The notes under the pieces: model-generated
The model's input: the letters and a program-made list of their open reading frames with translations, nothing else
Told to the model about the DNA's origin: nothing
Database searches by the model: none
DNA from: Patagioenas fasciata
Taxonomy: Eukaryota > Chordata > Aves > Columbiformes > Columbidae
Direction: 5' to 3'
DNA: 64,000 nt
Assembly (NCBI RefSeq): GCF_037038585.1
Contig: NC_092522.1
Coordinates: forward strand, 51,118,161 to 51,182,160
Position numbers and translations under genes: made by a program
In this document: positions 40,801 to 53,149 of the stretch, one piece after another
How positions within the stretch are numbered: the stretch's first letter is position 1
Layout of the letters: every line of letters starts with the position of its first letter

Positions 40801-43800
40801 GTGGGGAAAAATCACACAAATACAAATCCTCTCTGAAACTTACTGAAGCCCTCACATGTGACAACATTATAAAACACCTCCCATGGGAAATTGTGTGCCA
40901 AAATACATTTTACTGCTGGATGATTTGTTCCTTCTCAGTCTCACTTGTGGAACCTGACACAAAGGTGTCACTAAGGATGAATTTGGATTGAGATGAATGG
41001 CGGTTCTTAAACGAGTATGTAGAAATGGTCAGGCTGAACACTTCTTAAGTATGGGAGTTTTTCTGAAGATTGGTATAAAAATACTAAATTGGCTTTGGAA
41101 AAAAAAAAAAAAAATCTGTTGGAGTATTCGCTTACAAGACACTAAAATCAGCACTCACCTTGGCTTTATTTTTGAAGATAGACGTAGGAAGATTTTCAGG
41201 GAGGAGATGAGTAAATATAAGTCTTCGAGAAGGTAATTTGTTCATTCGCTTTAAGAATTGGAAGGAGGAAAGTGGACAGTTTAGTTAATGCAAGTATTCT
41301 TTTCCATCAGCCTATGATAAAATATTGCCTTGCTAAGCTTATCCACTTACTGGCTGATAGAAGCCCTTTTTCTTTGTGAATGTTATCCTGGAATCTTAGT
41401 CGACTGCTCTGAGCAGCTTAAATCTTTAAAAGCCACTGAGAATGAGTCTTTGGAACAAGATTATCCATTCCTAATTCTCTCCAGTGATAATGAATTTAGC
41501 ATGTTCTGTTACAAAAGGGATCAAATCTAAAGGTAAGATGCAGACTTTAACTGAGGGTATGTGAAAGCTGGAGGGATCCCAAGGAGAAAAGGCGAGGAAG
41601 AAGAGCTGGTAGAAGACACAAAAGCCAGTATTTCAGTATTTGAAATTTTGTGAAACTCTTCTTAAAGACAAAACATGCTAGGTTGGATTTCTGCAGTTAT
41701 TGCATATCTAATGAGCATGTGCTCCTCTGAAGTGTTCATTCATGCCTCAGCATTTCGTAATGCAGATGAGATTCATCTTGACCAGATGCCACATACAGAC
41801 ACACCATATATTTAATATTTGAAGCACAAAATTTTGACAACTTTCATATGTATTCCATGCCTACCTCATATTTCTCAGTATCTCCCATTTCAAGATAGGG
41901 AAATTCTTCTAGATTTTCGTCATGCTCACTGCTTTCTTTATTCTGTGTTTTCTTTTCAAATATGGCTACCAGATCACTTAAGATTTGGCCTACCCAGTTT
42001 GTGCCTGGAAGAGGAAAAATACACAGTTGTTTGTAAAACCTTTGGAACAGGCTGCCCAGAGAGGTTGTGGAGTCTCCTACTCTGGAGACATTCAAAACCC
42101 GCCTGGCCGCCTTCCTGTGTAACCTCATCTAGGTGTTCCTGCTCTGTCAGGCGGATTGGACTAGATGATCTTTTGAGGTCCTTTCCAACCACAACATTCT
42201 GTGATTCTGTGATTTTGCAATTCTGTGAAAAAGAAATGGATTTTTCTGGAAAGCCAAAGGGTAGGTAGTATTACCAGCTGAGTTGCCTGGTCTCCTTTCA
42301 CACGGTATAATCACAGCTGACTATCTGGACAATTGCCCCTCAGGACCCCACCTTTGCTCTTTATGAGGATATATCTCCAACTCAAATGTCTCAGTGCATC
42401 GTAAATTAACTTGTGTGTTGTAAATTAACCTGTATATTGTTAATTAAATAATAAAGGAGAACCACTATGATTCAAACTGGAAAATATGTGTTAATATAAT
42501 ACATTTTTATCATGACAAAAATAAGGGAAATTGGGGTGGTAAACCCATATCTCAAAACTTAGTATATTATATATGTTTTCTGATGTGCTGCACAGGATTA
42601 TCTTGGAGGGAAAGATGAATCACAGAATTTCAGCACAGGAGCAGAACTAGATCTGAAAATAGTGCTGTATGTGCTCATGGTTTTTTTTTACCATAAGCAA
42701 AAATTCTCTAAAGTAACATTTCCTCTGTACATTTATTGTATTTCTATTCATAACGTTAAAAAGTCTGTAGAGAACTCCCATCTTTAGTTTACCATTTTCT
42801 GACTTCTGGACACTGGGTTCCTACAGTTTTGTCACTACAATCTTAATAACTGGGTTCTGGTGCATAGCATTTCTTCAAAAAGAAAATGTGAAAAAAGACA
42901 AAAACTTTACAGTCCTGTGAACTGTGACTGTCTACTGCAAGACACTGTGAATCCAAGTGCTGGAGAAGAGAAACATTAAAACTGATACGAGACACATCTA
43001 ATCCAAACTGTAGCTCTGATATGGACCGGTATAAGCTGCTTTCAGGCAGAAGGAGCAAAGATGCAGGGTAAAATCACAACCCTAGCAAAGATCTCCTCAG
43101 TTTCCCAATAGTCAAAGATCAGCAATATTGGTTCAAGTGCTACAAAAATAATTTTCAACAGTTATGGATTTCAGATAGTCCTGACATCTATGTGAAATAA
43201 ACTGAAGAATATGCAGCATGGCATGCAAAGATACCAAAAGCTTTGTTCTGTGTAAAAAATATAAAGCCTTTAACTTTACAAATATAAATGTGACATCAGA
43301 TCCCACAATATCAGGAGATCTAGTTGTATCTGGTGTGAGAATTGTATTTTAATTCTCTCTAATTTGGGTATTTAGCTTCATAACTATAAAAAGTACAGCT
43401 TAAAAAACCTTTACATGCTATAGAAATTAAAATCAGACCTCTTTTTCTCAGTCATTTGAAAAATGCCCTATATGACATCTTCATAATTAACTTTGTTGTA
43501 CTTTTTAAAAACAAAATCAGTTCTACAAAATTTTGTGAAAATTCTGAATACTGTTGTTTAGTATAATATATAATATTATATGTAATTTTTATATATATAT
43601 ATGATACATCTTTAGTGCAAACCTACTCATTTGTCATTACATATTTTTATTTATGAAGAAAGTAAAATATATTCACCAGATTTTGGGTATCCTGCCAAAA
43701 TGATATCATCACTTCTGGCTTCAAGAGACTCCATGCTTCTGAACGCTTCAGGACTGCAAAAACTAACAGGGTAGAGAATCCCTTTGTAAGAAAAAAGAAG

Positions 43801-43878
43801 TTTGTCCCGATCCAGTGTGTCAGCAGTAGCCATCGCCTTGCTTAGGATATCAACAAATTTTTTTCTGGACTTCTCCAT
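37671..43878 (-). CDS. SULT6B1: Cytosolic sulfotransferase, SULT6B1-like, seven coding exons
   Basis: The gene encodes a cytosolic sulfotransferase that would move a sulfonate group from PAPS to a hydroxyl or amine of a small molecule; the substrate cannot be read from sequence. Coding exons join as 43878-43677, 42004-41865, 41248-41159, 40492-40366, 39568-39474, 38969-38813 and 37801-37671. The total is 942 nt, or 313 residues plus TGA, close to the usual family length of about 300. All six introns are GT-AG and phases agree. Visible motifs: 5'-phosphosulfate loop YPKSGTNW (64-71), catalytic His128 in FTHLLPENLP, 3'-phosphate-binding Arg150 and Ser158 in RNPKDVATS, Tyr213 in TYEELKE, and the C-terminal FRKGGVSDWKN (268-278). 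Exons of 127 and 95 bp are a known hallmark of SULT genes. The start ATG is the first in frame and sits in GAAGAATGG. There is no signal peptide or membrane segment, as expected for a cytosolic enzyme. The SULT6B1 assignment rests on overall resemblance, not on a search. Confidence 0.88.
38813..38969 (-). CDS. SULT6B1: SULT6B1-like exon 6
   Basis: 157 bp, residues 219-270 plus one base. It contains IAAFFGIPLTEKEL, CSFQSMKKN and THGAFGNILFRK. Arg269 and Lys270 begin the 3'-phosphate-binding RKG motif. The acceptor is CTTTTTAG and the donor is G|GTAGGA. Confidence 0.88.
39474..39568 (-). CDS. SULT6B1: SULT6B1-like exon 5
   Basis: 95 bp, the second canonical SULT exon length, residues 187-218. 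It carries CYFEYLSKWNKYAADEN and TITYEELKE, whose Tyr213 corresponds to the adenine-contacting Tyr of the family. The acceptor is TTTAG and the donor is GAG|GTGAGG. Confidence 0.88.
40366..40492 (-). CDS. SULT6B1: SULT6B1-like exon 4 (3'-phosphate site)
   Basis: 127 bp, the canonical SULT exon length, residues 145-186 plus one base. It contains LLRNPKDVATSFYHF; Arg150 and Ser158 stand eight residues apart, as in SULT1E1 (R130/S138). The acceptor is TTTCTAG and the donor is A|GTAAAG. Confidence 0.88.
41159..41248 (-). CDS. SULT6B1: SULT6B1-like exon 3 (catalytic His)
   Basis: 90 bp, exactly 30 codons (115-144), starting RMNKLPSRRL. It contains FTHLLPENLP with the catalytic His128. The donor is AAG|GTGAGT and the acceptor is TTAAAG. 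Confidence 0.87.
41865..42004 (-). CDS. SULT6B1: SULT6B1-like exon 2
   Basis: 140 bp, residues 68-114. It opens with GTNWVGQILSDL, completing the PAPS loop, and ends EFPYLEMGDTEKYE. The acceptor is TTCCTCTTCCAG and the donor is GAG|GTAGGC. A CR1 fragment begins only about 30 bp upstream of this acceptor. Confidence 0.88.
42036..42227 (+). mobile_element. CR1 LINE 3' end inside SULT6B1-like intron 1
   Basis: Short CR1 tail with GGAACAGGCTGCCCAGAGAG, GGACTAGATGATCTTTTGAG and three ATTCTGTG-like units at the end. It is antisense to the host gene and ends about 30 bp from the exon 2 acceptor. Confidence 0.9.
43558..43606 (+). repeat. AT-rich (TA)n stretch in SULT6B1-like intron 1
   Basis: TATAATATA-like sequence and a (TA)7-8 run between exons 1 and 2 of the intact gene. 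Confidence 0.8.
43677..43878 (-). CDS. SULT6B1: SULT6B1-like exon 1 (start codon, PAPS loop)
   Basis: 202 bp, codons 1-67 plus the first base of Gly68. It begins MEKSRKKFVDIL and ends YPKSG, the first half of the 5'-phosphosulfate loop. The donor is G|GTGAAT. Splice phase is 1. Confidence 0.88.
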
Positions 43879-46800
43879 TCTTCTCTCTCACGAACACACA
43901 GGCTCCGTCAGTGTGAAATGGTATGCAGAATGAGAGCAACAGATTACCTTTTAATAGGGGGTTAGTGGGGGCTTTGACAATGTGAGCAATATTTTACTAC
44001 TATTTCTGAAAATATAAAGAAATACGCAACACCAGTCAAAGACCTTTAGTCATTTGAACCTTTCGAAATCAACAGAAGTTAAACATAAGCAAACAAGAAC
44101 AACAATAAAATGCAATTGCATTCTAGGTTAAAGAGCTTAACTAACTTCAAAATATCATGCCAGTGAAATCTGTAATTACACAGAGTTTATAAACAAAACA
44201 TGTCACAATAGAACAACTTGAATTTCAGGCTGGGGTTTAAATGTCACAATCACATTCCTCATTGCAGATCTGCTCTTTCTAGTACTCGCTCTGCAGGGAT
44301 TTTTTGTTATATCACTTATCAGTCTCACTGACATGGGATCAAACATGTTGGGATTGGTAAAGAAAATGTTCACTGCATTAGAAAGTGAGCTGTGGGCCAT
44401 CCTGTGAGGGTAGCTCACTAATCCCTCCAGCTGGTGCCCAAGAGGGCATGTGGACTAACACAGTCTTTGGTCATTGCTGGTACTACAGTACAGAGTTCTA
44501 GCTTTCTGGTGGTTATGTGGAAATTACTCATTTATATGTGTTCCTAATGAGCTCAATTGTTGTTTAACAACTGATCAGTCATTACTGAGCTGGTAACAAC
44601 AGAGCCTCAGCTACAATGATAAGCATTTGTAATGCACTTCAGGTGATGAACTTTGGAGTACATTGAACTCAGCAGAAAAACTGCAGTTAGGTCCAGGCTT
44701 CACATTCACATTCTCGCAAGATAATGGGTCACAAGAAAAAAGAATATAGTTCTCCCAAAAAAATCATATGAAGCATTTGAATATCATTCTTTCTTATCTC
44801 CATCTTTGGAATGCTGCCTGTCGGACAGTTGGAGCAGGAGAACCAGTGACTGCAAGCCTGTATGCTTTTGCCATTTGCTTACCTTGAGGGATTCATGCTG
44901 GGATCCCTGAGGCATGCTTCAGTGCTCGCAAGATGACCTATCCCTACATTTTCACATCAATTTTGTTCAGTTCATGGAAATCCTTTGCTGTTCCCTTAAC
45001 CTCCTCTTTTCTCTAAAACTATGTCAATATAGAAAGGCTTCCTATTTGCAAGCATCATCTGAAACAAGGTGGCATCATATGACTCCTCCTCAATCCATTT
45101 GTTGAATGAGATCTGTGTTAAAGCCCATACAACTGGCACCACCTGCATCAATTTACTGACGTTACCTAAAAGTTGCTGTACCATGGAACAGCAACTTTGC
45201 TGATTCTTAAAGTGTAACCAGCCACCTTAGCAAATCAAAAAAAGCAGCATGCCTTAATCTTTTACCTTCCCTTGATGTTAAACTTTCATGGACTGAAGAT
45301 AAGAAAATATGTTTAGTAGGTGGTGTTTAAGTAGTGTTGGAATAGGTTTTCCATAATAGAAAGACAGCTCATTTCACTCTTACAATTCACTCATCACAGA
45401 ATAGTCCAAAGAAACGTTGGCAGAGAAAACCCAGAGGATTTCCAGGGTATTTTTGCCAGAGAGGGCAATCAGGCCAATTAATCCTTGGAGGCATGTTTTA
45501 TCCTTAGGAACCAAAAAAACCCAGTATTAGTGAGGAAAAAACAATTAGAAGACATAAGTCAGGAGGAGGGATTTTGAGGGGAATTAAATTTATTGGGGGA
45601 AAAAAAGTATCAAGACTTAGTAACGTGAGCCTTTAATACAGCCATCTGCCATGACACCTGAGCCAAGGAGATGGGAGGCATGTACCTTGCATTGTACATG
45701 TTACACAAGAAGATCCTCTGATCCTGCCAAATAATGAACCCAGAGACTTAGGGAAAACATCAGTTGATCTAAAGTTTCTAAGAAGCAGATTTAAAAACAT
45801 GGAGATTAAAAACAGATTAAAGGTAATCTCCAAATTAATTGTATTTTTTGTTCAAACCACTACAGTGCCTCTGAAGGTTTTTGATTTCCCATACTTATTG
45901 AACCAGGTCTTTCCTGATTGTGGAGCTTTGCAGAAAGAGGCTGGTGACCTTTTCTGTGATAGCTACAGGACATTGCCAGCTGGCAGTTGTACTCCCTGTT
46001 AAATGACACAGCAAAAATTACCCTTAAAAATTGTGCTCTCAGGTGGTAAATAAGAAAAGGTGAGTTTCTATAACTATCCATATGATCTGGATTAATCTCA
46101 GTAAAACTGAGAAATTAGTCCTCCAAAATGACCTAATATGATTTAAGATGGATCCATTAAGACTGATCCATTCATAAAGGTACTGTAAAACCCCCTGATC
46201 ATTTATCTGAAAAAAAAAAAAAAAAAAAAAACCTTGATTGGGAGACACATTCCCTGAAATCCTATGAATGAGTCCATGAAAAGTAGGGTTTAAAGTAGAA
46301 TTGGCTCTATGATGGAAATGCGATATGTGGCATTTTTCCCCTTGAATAATTTAGCATGTGCCTGATCAGAGAGGAGTCAAAGCCTCCAAACAGAGACCAG
46401 GAGGGTAAGATGTCTTAGGTTATGTGACAAAAGCTTGCCTGCACCCCCACAAAAGAGCACAGAGAAACAATAGAGGGGGAGCCCAAATAATACCCTGCCC
46501 AGATACTCCCAGGCCCATTGCAATAGCCATCAGCTCATCAAAGGCCTGTCTACAGAAGCACAGAGGACCACGGGCAGACAAAGGCAGGCAGGAACCCAAG
46601 TTAAGGACTCAGCAAAGGGACACCCTGTCTGGGCCCCTTCTAGGGCTGTCCCAGGTGAGCTTCAGCCCCAGTGTCCAGGTGTGAAGATGACACATCAAGG
46701 TGATCAGTGCTGGAGCATCTTTTGAAGACTGGCAGAAGTTGCTGCCTGGGGGTACAGGCACATTAAGGAATGCAGTGGAGGAGACTTTCATTGTTGCACA

Positions 46801-49800
46801 GGAGTTACTATGTCAGGAGTTCACGACAAGTGTGAGACAACTGCCACAGAATAAATTATTTACCAATCCGCATGACACTATTTCTATTTACTTAAAAATA
46901 CGGGAAATACCAAAAACGAGATGAAAACTAATCCTCAGTACATGATTCAGCCTAATTTTCTTGACTGCTCTCAAAACTGAGCTGGGGTCTAATCTGTTGT
47001 AAAATCCTCTAGGATTCTCTTTCATCTTTTGTTTTCCTCATGAATAGTAGAGTCTCCTTCATGACAGTCACCTTTCCTGACCAGGACAAAGCTGCTCACA
47101 ACATCAGATTAGACCATTATCCCTAGTTTACAGAAGTATATGCAGCTCTGTCTTTCTCTTACCCAAAATTTCTCCCCTGTCTCTTCTAAACTTCTTTTGA
47201 GCCTCAGCTTTGCTGTCTCTAGAGATTTTTCACTCTCTTAATCCCCTTTCTGGAAGAAGGTAGGAAACAAGCAATTTTCCACAGTTTTCACCATCTCTAT
47301 GAATGTATTGGGTAGTTGCCAAAGTACAGACGTAAAGGTTAACTGCCCTCGCCCTCCCATTAATATTCCACTGGGTAATAAAAAAGAACATGCTAGTAAA
47401 TACAGGCAACTTCATGACACACAATGCTGAAGAAATCATCTTCTTATACCAGCCTGAGGATGCCAGCTATGTGCTAACAGCCTTCTCAAACGATCAACAA
47501 AAGAGTTTTATTTCCTTGCTTGTTTGTTTTATCTGATCTTTCCTAACCACACCAGTGAAATTAATTTAAAATTTTGAGGTATCTGGCTAGAACTTTGTTA
47601 TCAAATAAATGTGCAGACAGACAAGTCAGGCCAGTGACCTCAAGAAGTGACCTGTTGCCTCATTGTGTATCTGTACAACCTGAGTTAACCAAAATACCCA
47701 GTCCCCTTTGATCTCAGGAAAAACACATACAAAACCACAAAAGCTTCTCTATTTCACCCTACTTCCTTCTAGTCTGAGGGCTCCCTCATCTGCACCACTC
47801 CCCTTTTTGATCCTAACACAATTCCTCAGCTTTCGCCTTTCTTTACAGATTTTCTAGGTCAAGTCCATTTTCTATATTGAGATTTACTTCATTGTGTAAA
47901 AATGCAGAGATTTTACATCCAAAACAAGATAAAAATAGACAGCAGTAGCACAGCTCACCAGACTTACTAATCTGTCCATGAAAAACATTTCCACATGTGG
48001 CTCAGAAAACAAAACTTCAGTGTCTTTTTAACTGATTATCATATTTAAGTCTTCTGCTGCCAACAGTTATGGCTGTTCCACATGATAGTAACCCCACAGC
48101 TGGTGTCACAGTTAATGACAAAATTCCTAAATACCCACAGCTTTTACTATCCTGATTTAAAGTAGTCTTAAACTGATAATATTGCCCTTGATGTACCAGG
48201 GATACCATTCAGTAACTGTTTCTGAAGCTCAGTCCTCCAGGCCTTACTTTGTCTCCTCCACTACCTCCAGACAGAGATGGAGGAGTCCTTCATGATGGTA
48301 ACATAATGTAGACATCTGGGACAGGTCCATTTTCAAATCTCTCTCACCATATGGCTTGAAACCTGTTTTTCCTATTTTTAATAGCAATTTTATAACAGCT
48401 GTAACTGCAAACTTTATCAGAATTGTCAGGACTTAGAAGTCAGTGTGAGAAGACTACAAAAAGGCTCCTGCTAGTGTAGAGTGCCAAGTTATTAATTTTT
48501 TCACTCCTGATTAGTTCCAGTACTGTTCCCACACTTAGTCTCTGTCTCATGATCAGCAGCAGAAACTGGTAAGTGGGATCCTTGAATACCTACAGAAAGT
48601 AATGAGGCCACTGACCAGACGCCACCGAGACTAGCTTTGCTGGATGACCCTATTCACCAATGAATTTATGACATCCTTAAGGTTTAAGAATATAAATGGA
48701 TTTTACTTGAAGGAGACCTAGAATAAGAATTATTACTAAATCATACAAAGAAGTTCAGATGGAATAGCACAGCTATTATACATTGTTATACCAGAACATA
48801 TTGTGGGAAACTGTTATTCACTCATTACCTTTCTTCACAGCTGAGTTCCTACTAACCTTTGGCAGTTGCCGACTTGGGAAAGAGTAGAGCGATCTCCAGT
48901 TAAGGTGACACGTTCTAAGTAAAAGCAAGCTGTGGTAGAAAAGTGGTAGAAATGCATAAAATATCCTTTTCCCCAAACATGAGTACTATCAGGTTGGAGA
49001 CTTGCAGCGTGAGGGAGAAATGGAGAACATTGCTTTGAAGAGAAGGATAAAGAGCTGCTCTGATGAAATGTCCCCATGAGAGAGACAATGGCTTCTATAT
49101 TTTAAAGCACTCTTATAATAATGAGTATTCATATTTTTATGAGTATCAAATCTTTAATTAGTTGATTTGTGAATTGTAGTTACTCCACAGAAATGTTAAT
49201 GCAACACCTGAAAAGAGCAGGTAGAAAACCAGTTTTCTGCTATGGAGGAACTGACTATCGCAGAAGAAAAGTTGCATAAATGCATTGCAGATTTCTTGAA
49301 AGCACACTCTCCTAGTCTGGAGGCTTAAAAGACTTTTTATTTATTGATTTAATTTTTGTAAGTCCAGTGTTTGCACTCTCCGTGTCTGAACTATGCAATT
49401 TTCTTCCCTCACCACTTGGGAACCAGCAGGAGAAGAACATTCCTAGGACCACGGGCAAGACAGAGTATCCATAATCAGGCTCAAACCCTTGTCCTACCAT
49501 GGCCTGCAGAAGCCTGTAGCAGGGAAAAAAATCTGTGTCAGGGCCTTTAATCCTGGTCTGGAGGAAAATGGTGCTGCTCAGTCACTGCATGAGCATGGGT
49601 CTTGTTGAGTTCTGTCAGGCGCATGAGGCTGCAGAGTTGCTCCTTCACTCCCCAAGGAAGGTATACACATTGACTTCAATGTGCATGAGGACCTCAGAAA
49701 AGCAGGTGAACACGGAGGGCCAGCACACCGACTTCATGGCACAAATGGCTGCTACACACCTTGCCATGCTTAGGCAGGGTGTACTTGTGGAACAGTAGCT

Positions 49801-50875
49801 GAAGTTTAGCTGGGAAGTTTCCTCTGAGCTTCTATGAAAGTCATGGAGGCTAACACCCTGAGCAGACCTCAGCAGACTTCCACAGTCAGGGTAAAGACAC
49901 ATCCCTCCCACATAAACTATCTACCTACCACAGGCATGGCATAGTGAGTTGCCTTGAGCTCCCAGGAGCCCCCCAAGTAGAAGTCTCTAAGTTTGGGACC
50001 AGTGCTTCACTTTCTACTTCAGAGCAGACCTGCCTGGAGAGGAAAAGTAGCCAAGACCCAAGTCCAGGGAAGGAACATCTATTCACCACTTCTCCACATT
50101 CAAGCCAGTCAAGTAAATACCTGTGCCCAGTCTGTTTCTTACAGCAGTGGATTAACACATTAAGCAACCATTAGTGATTACAAATATTCCTAACATTATC
50201 AAAAAAGCTGTTGTTACCTGTAGGTAACTAAATGACACCATTCAGTGATGTAACAAGCAAAATTATGGCCAAGGATCCACTTCATGCTTCTCTGACCAAG
50301 ACCAGACCTCACAGCAAGGTAGGTCTGGGACACGTTAGAAATACATGAAACAAAGACAAAGGCAGCTGTGAACTGTGGCTTTAGAGTACTGCGACAAAAC
50401 CAACTAGGTATGACACATCTAAATTTGAGCTGTTTGTTTTATGACAACCATTTTCATTAGGCTCAGAAAATAAATCAGAAGGCTGAGGCTGGCATGTTAT
50501 GTGTTAATAAGGTTCAGATTTCTGCTGATGCATACTTGCAAAAAAGCACAAGGCCTGGCAGAGTATTTACAGAGCAAACTTATCTAGGAGACATGCATCA
50601 AAATTACCCAAAGCTATGGAGACAGAGGCTGATATTCTGCCTATAAAAAATAATTATTCTTTAAATGGATTGAGTTACTGATGTGTTAAGAGATTAGTTT
50701 TTATCAGTGTTTAATGCAGATTTAATTCAATTTCCAATTAAGTCAATGAAAAAATTCCATTGATTTGAATCATAATTGGATGAGAGTTTAACTGCAGTAG
50801 AAATCTTTTTGCCAAGAAGTGACCTGAATTGTTAGTCTTCAGAAAGGTCTCTAGGTACCAAATATCCTTAAGCAC
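43879..50875. other. Spacer between the two sulfotransferase copies
   Basis: No third set of SULT exons was found here. It contains the poly(A) run at 46.2 kb and a short frame at 44996-45184 (minus; LTQISFNKWIEEESYDATLF) that I cannot assign. The promoter of the intact gene should lie in the first few hundred bases, but no convincing core element was seen. Confidence 0.55.
46212..46232 (+). repeat. Poly(A) run
   Basis: About 20 A in a row. No retrocopy body was recognised immediately upstream. Confidence 0.8.
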
Positions 50876-51081
50876 TCTAGAAAGACCGAGAGAATTATTA
50901 ATAAAAAGAGAAATAGAATATTCCTTTAAGAATGCATATTGTAAAGCAGGGCTGTTAGATTCCTCTGTATGTGATTAATTATAATACTGTTCAGTGAATG
51001 AACAACTTCTCAGTACGCCAAAGGTCTTACATTTAACATTAACATCTGATACACACTGCTGTCACTATAAAGGCAGCTGCA
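50876..51081 (-). repeat. Duplicated 3' flank, distal copy
   Basis: Blocks such as TCTAGAAAGACCGAG (50876) and AAAGGCAGCTGCA (near 51069) recur in the same order and almost the same spacing downstream of the intact gene (37366 and 37555). This carries the duplication past the last exon. Confidence 0.6.
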
Positions 51082-51194
51082 GTCTGAATATTACAACATT
51101 TATCTGCAACATCGACTTTTGTCCTGTGTATCGTGCAACTGCATTCCTGGTCAGAGTTCAGGAAATTATTGCTTTAACAGCTCTGTTTTATCTC

Positions 51195-51318
51195 TCAGGC
51201 TTTGCAATACACACCATATTTTAACCTGGAGTGGTTGCTGTGAAGCATTCCTTGTACATTTTCTCAATTTCCAAACCACGCTTTTCAACAAAATTATTCA
51301 TCCAGTTGCTACCACCAC
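51195..51318 (-). pseudogene. SULT6B pseudogene exon 7
   Basis: It opens GGSNWMNNFVEKRGLEIEKM against GGVSDWKNLFSEDQNEKM and, in another frame, ends LKYGVYCKA then TGA, matching LKYDVYCKA. Length is 124 bp against 131, a net 7 bp loss that breaks the frame before the end. Confidence 0.8.
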
Positions 51319-51721
51319 CTACAAGGAACCCTTATTGATACTGTAAGATGTAATGCACAGGTTTTAGCATGCAATGTCTTTATTTTCTAAGGAAGCATTA
51401 TTTATATCCCTCCAAATGGTAAGTGGTCTTCCTTGCTTTTGAAAGTTATTATTGGATTTGATTCCTTTCCAAACCTGAGCAGTTCTGCTAGTCTGTAGAG
51501 ATCCACTGGGTGACGTCAATCTGTGGCCAGGTTTCTGCTTCATTTATCCAACAAACAGCCCTGGTCTTGGGGCAGGGATGAGTGAAGAGTCACAGACTAG
51601 CTCTTGGGTTGTTACATTGATGAAATAAAGTTAACTGGCCTCATTTTTTTGTTCACCTTAATACACCAGCTGTACGGCAATTGCACGTCAAGAACTATTC
51701 ACCAGCTGCTTATGGAAGCCT

Positions 51722-52111
51722 ACCACATGAGGAAAGACTGAGAGAACTGGGCTTGTTCAGCCTTGAGAAAATAAGGGTTAGGGGAGACCTTAGCATCATG
51801 CTCCACTATTTAAAGGGTGGCTACAAAGAAGATGGAGGTCCCTTTTTTAGACAGAGTCACATGGAAAACACGAGGGGTAATGTGTACAAGTTACTGCCAG
51901 GGAGACTCTGGTTGGACACAAGAGGGAAATTTTTCACTATGAGAACAATCAGATATTGGAATAATCTCCTCAGGGAAGTGGTAGATTCCCCAACATTGGA
52001 CACTTTTAGGATACAGATGGACTGGGTGCTGGGCCATCTTGCAACAAAGGTTGGACCAGATGATCCTTGTGGTCCGTTCCAACCCAGTATTCTATAGTTT
52101 TATGGTTCTAT
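51722..52111 (+). mobile_element. CR1 LINE 3' end in pseudogene intron 6
   Basis: CR1 with an open stretch of ORF2 C-terminus (HEERLRELGLFSLEKIR, YWNNLLREVVDSPTLDTF) followed by the 3' UTR and a short ATTCTATAG-like tail. It is antisense to the sulfotransferase pseudogene. Confidence 0.9.
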
Positions 52112-52710
52112 CTTCTTCCTGCCATGAAGGCTATAACTCTAGAGTTACTTCAGTATAAGAGGGCACTGATCATCTCGAGGAAAAGGCTTACAGACACTCA
52201 GAAATAACAAAATATTTTCTTTCCAGAAAATAAATTGCTCCTCAAAAAGCTTCCATAGCTTTTCAAAGTAAAAATAAACAAAACAACACAGCAACAACAA
52301 AAATGCCTCTTCAGAAGAAAGACTTAATGGTCTTCATGGATGCACAAGCTCTGTCATGCTGTCATCTAATATCTGATTTCTAATATCCTTTTAGCCACAG
52401 AGGAGGAAAGAACTCTTTGCCACATCACCATCTCCCTTGCTCTCCCATCTCAGGTTAGCTGACTTTGATGAGTCAGATGGACACAATTTTAGAAGAGGCA
52501 AGGTGTCCAAAAAGCTGTGTGCCATGCCAGTTGTGAAACAGTTGCGAAATAGCACTTAAAGCTAGGAAATAGTTTGAATTTTTTACCATTATGCACATTA
52601 ATATTGAGCTAATATTTATGGAAGGAAAATTCTGTTAATGAAGCTGTGAAAAGCACACCTAACTATACGAAGGCTGAGAACAGCGTCTCCAGAACGGCTG
52701 AAAAATTCAC

Positions 52711-52869
52711 CTTTACAAAAGAGAATATCACCAAACATCCCATGAGTGTCCTTAGAGGTCTTCTTCGCAGATTGGAAGATACTCCTCCGTACCAACAGCA
52801 AGAATGTGTTCTTCATTCAAAGGGAACCCAAAAACATTCAACAATTTTTTTTACTCTTAAATATGTATT
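52711..52869 (-). pseudogene. SULT6B pseudogene exon 6
   Basis: 159 bp against 157. An extended A run near the start adds two bases, and a TGA stop follows. The later half reads SIFQSAKKTSKDTHGMFGDI and ends LFCK against LFRK, so the Arg of the RKG motif is lost. Splice AG and GT dinucleotides remain. Confidence 0.82.
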
Positions 52870-53054
52870 CTGTTAAGAAAAAAGTAATGCACTAGATATT
52901 ATCCAAGGAAATACAGCATTTCCTCCCTCTAGCCTTCCACCTCTCAAGGTACTTCTTTTCACACCACACTGATGACAAGGTAGACAGTGATATACACAGC
53001 TGTTCCCAGGATTATTTCAACTAATTATTCAAGTCAGGCTCTGTATAGCTGAAA

Positions 53055-53149
53055 TCCTCTGATAATAAGTAGAATCCATTTAGAGAAACAGTGATGAAGG
53101 CATGCATGTTCCATTCAGAAAGATACTTAAAATAAGAACCCCCAGAGCA
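53055..53149 (-). pseudogene. SULT6B pseudogene exon 5
   Basis: GGSYFKYLSEWNMHAF matches WGCYFEYLSKWNKYAA. The second half of the exon no longer resembles the intact TITYEELKE, and no clear donor is left. The 3' boundary is inferred from the 95 bp length of the intact exon. Confidence 0.7.

Noticed and set aside
44187..44192. TATAAA on the minus strand about 310 bp upstream of the SULT6B1-like start codon
   Set aside because: Could be a TATA box, but the region is AT-rich and no transcription start can be placed.
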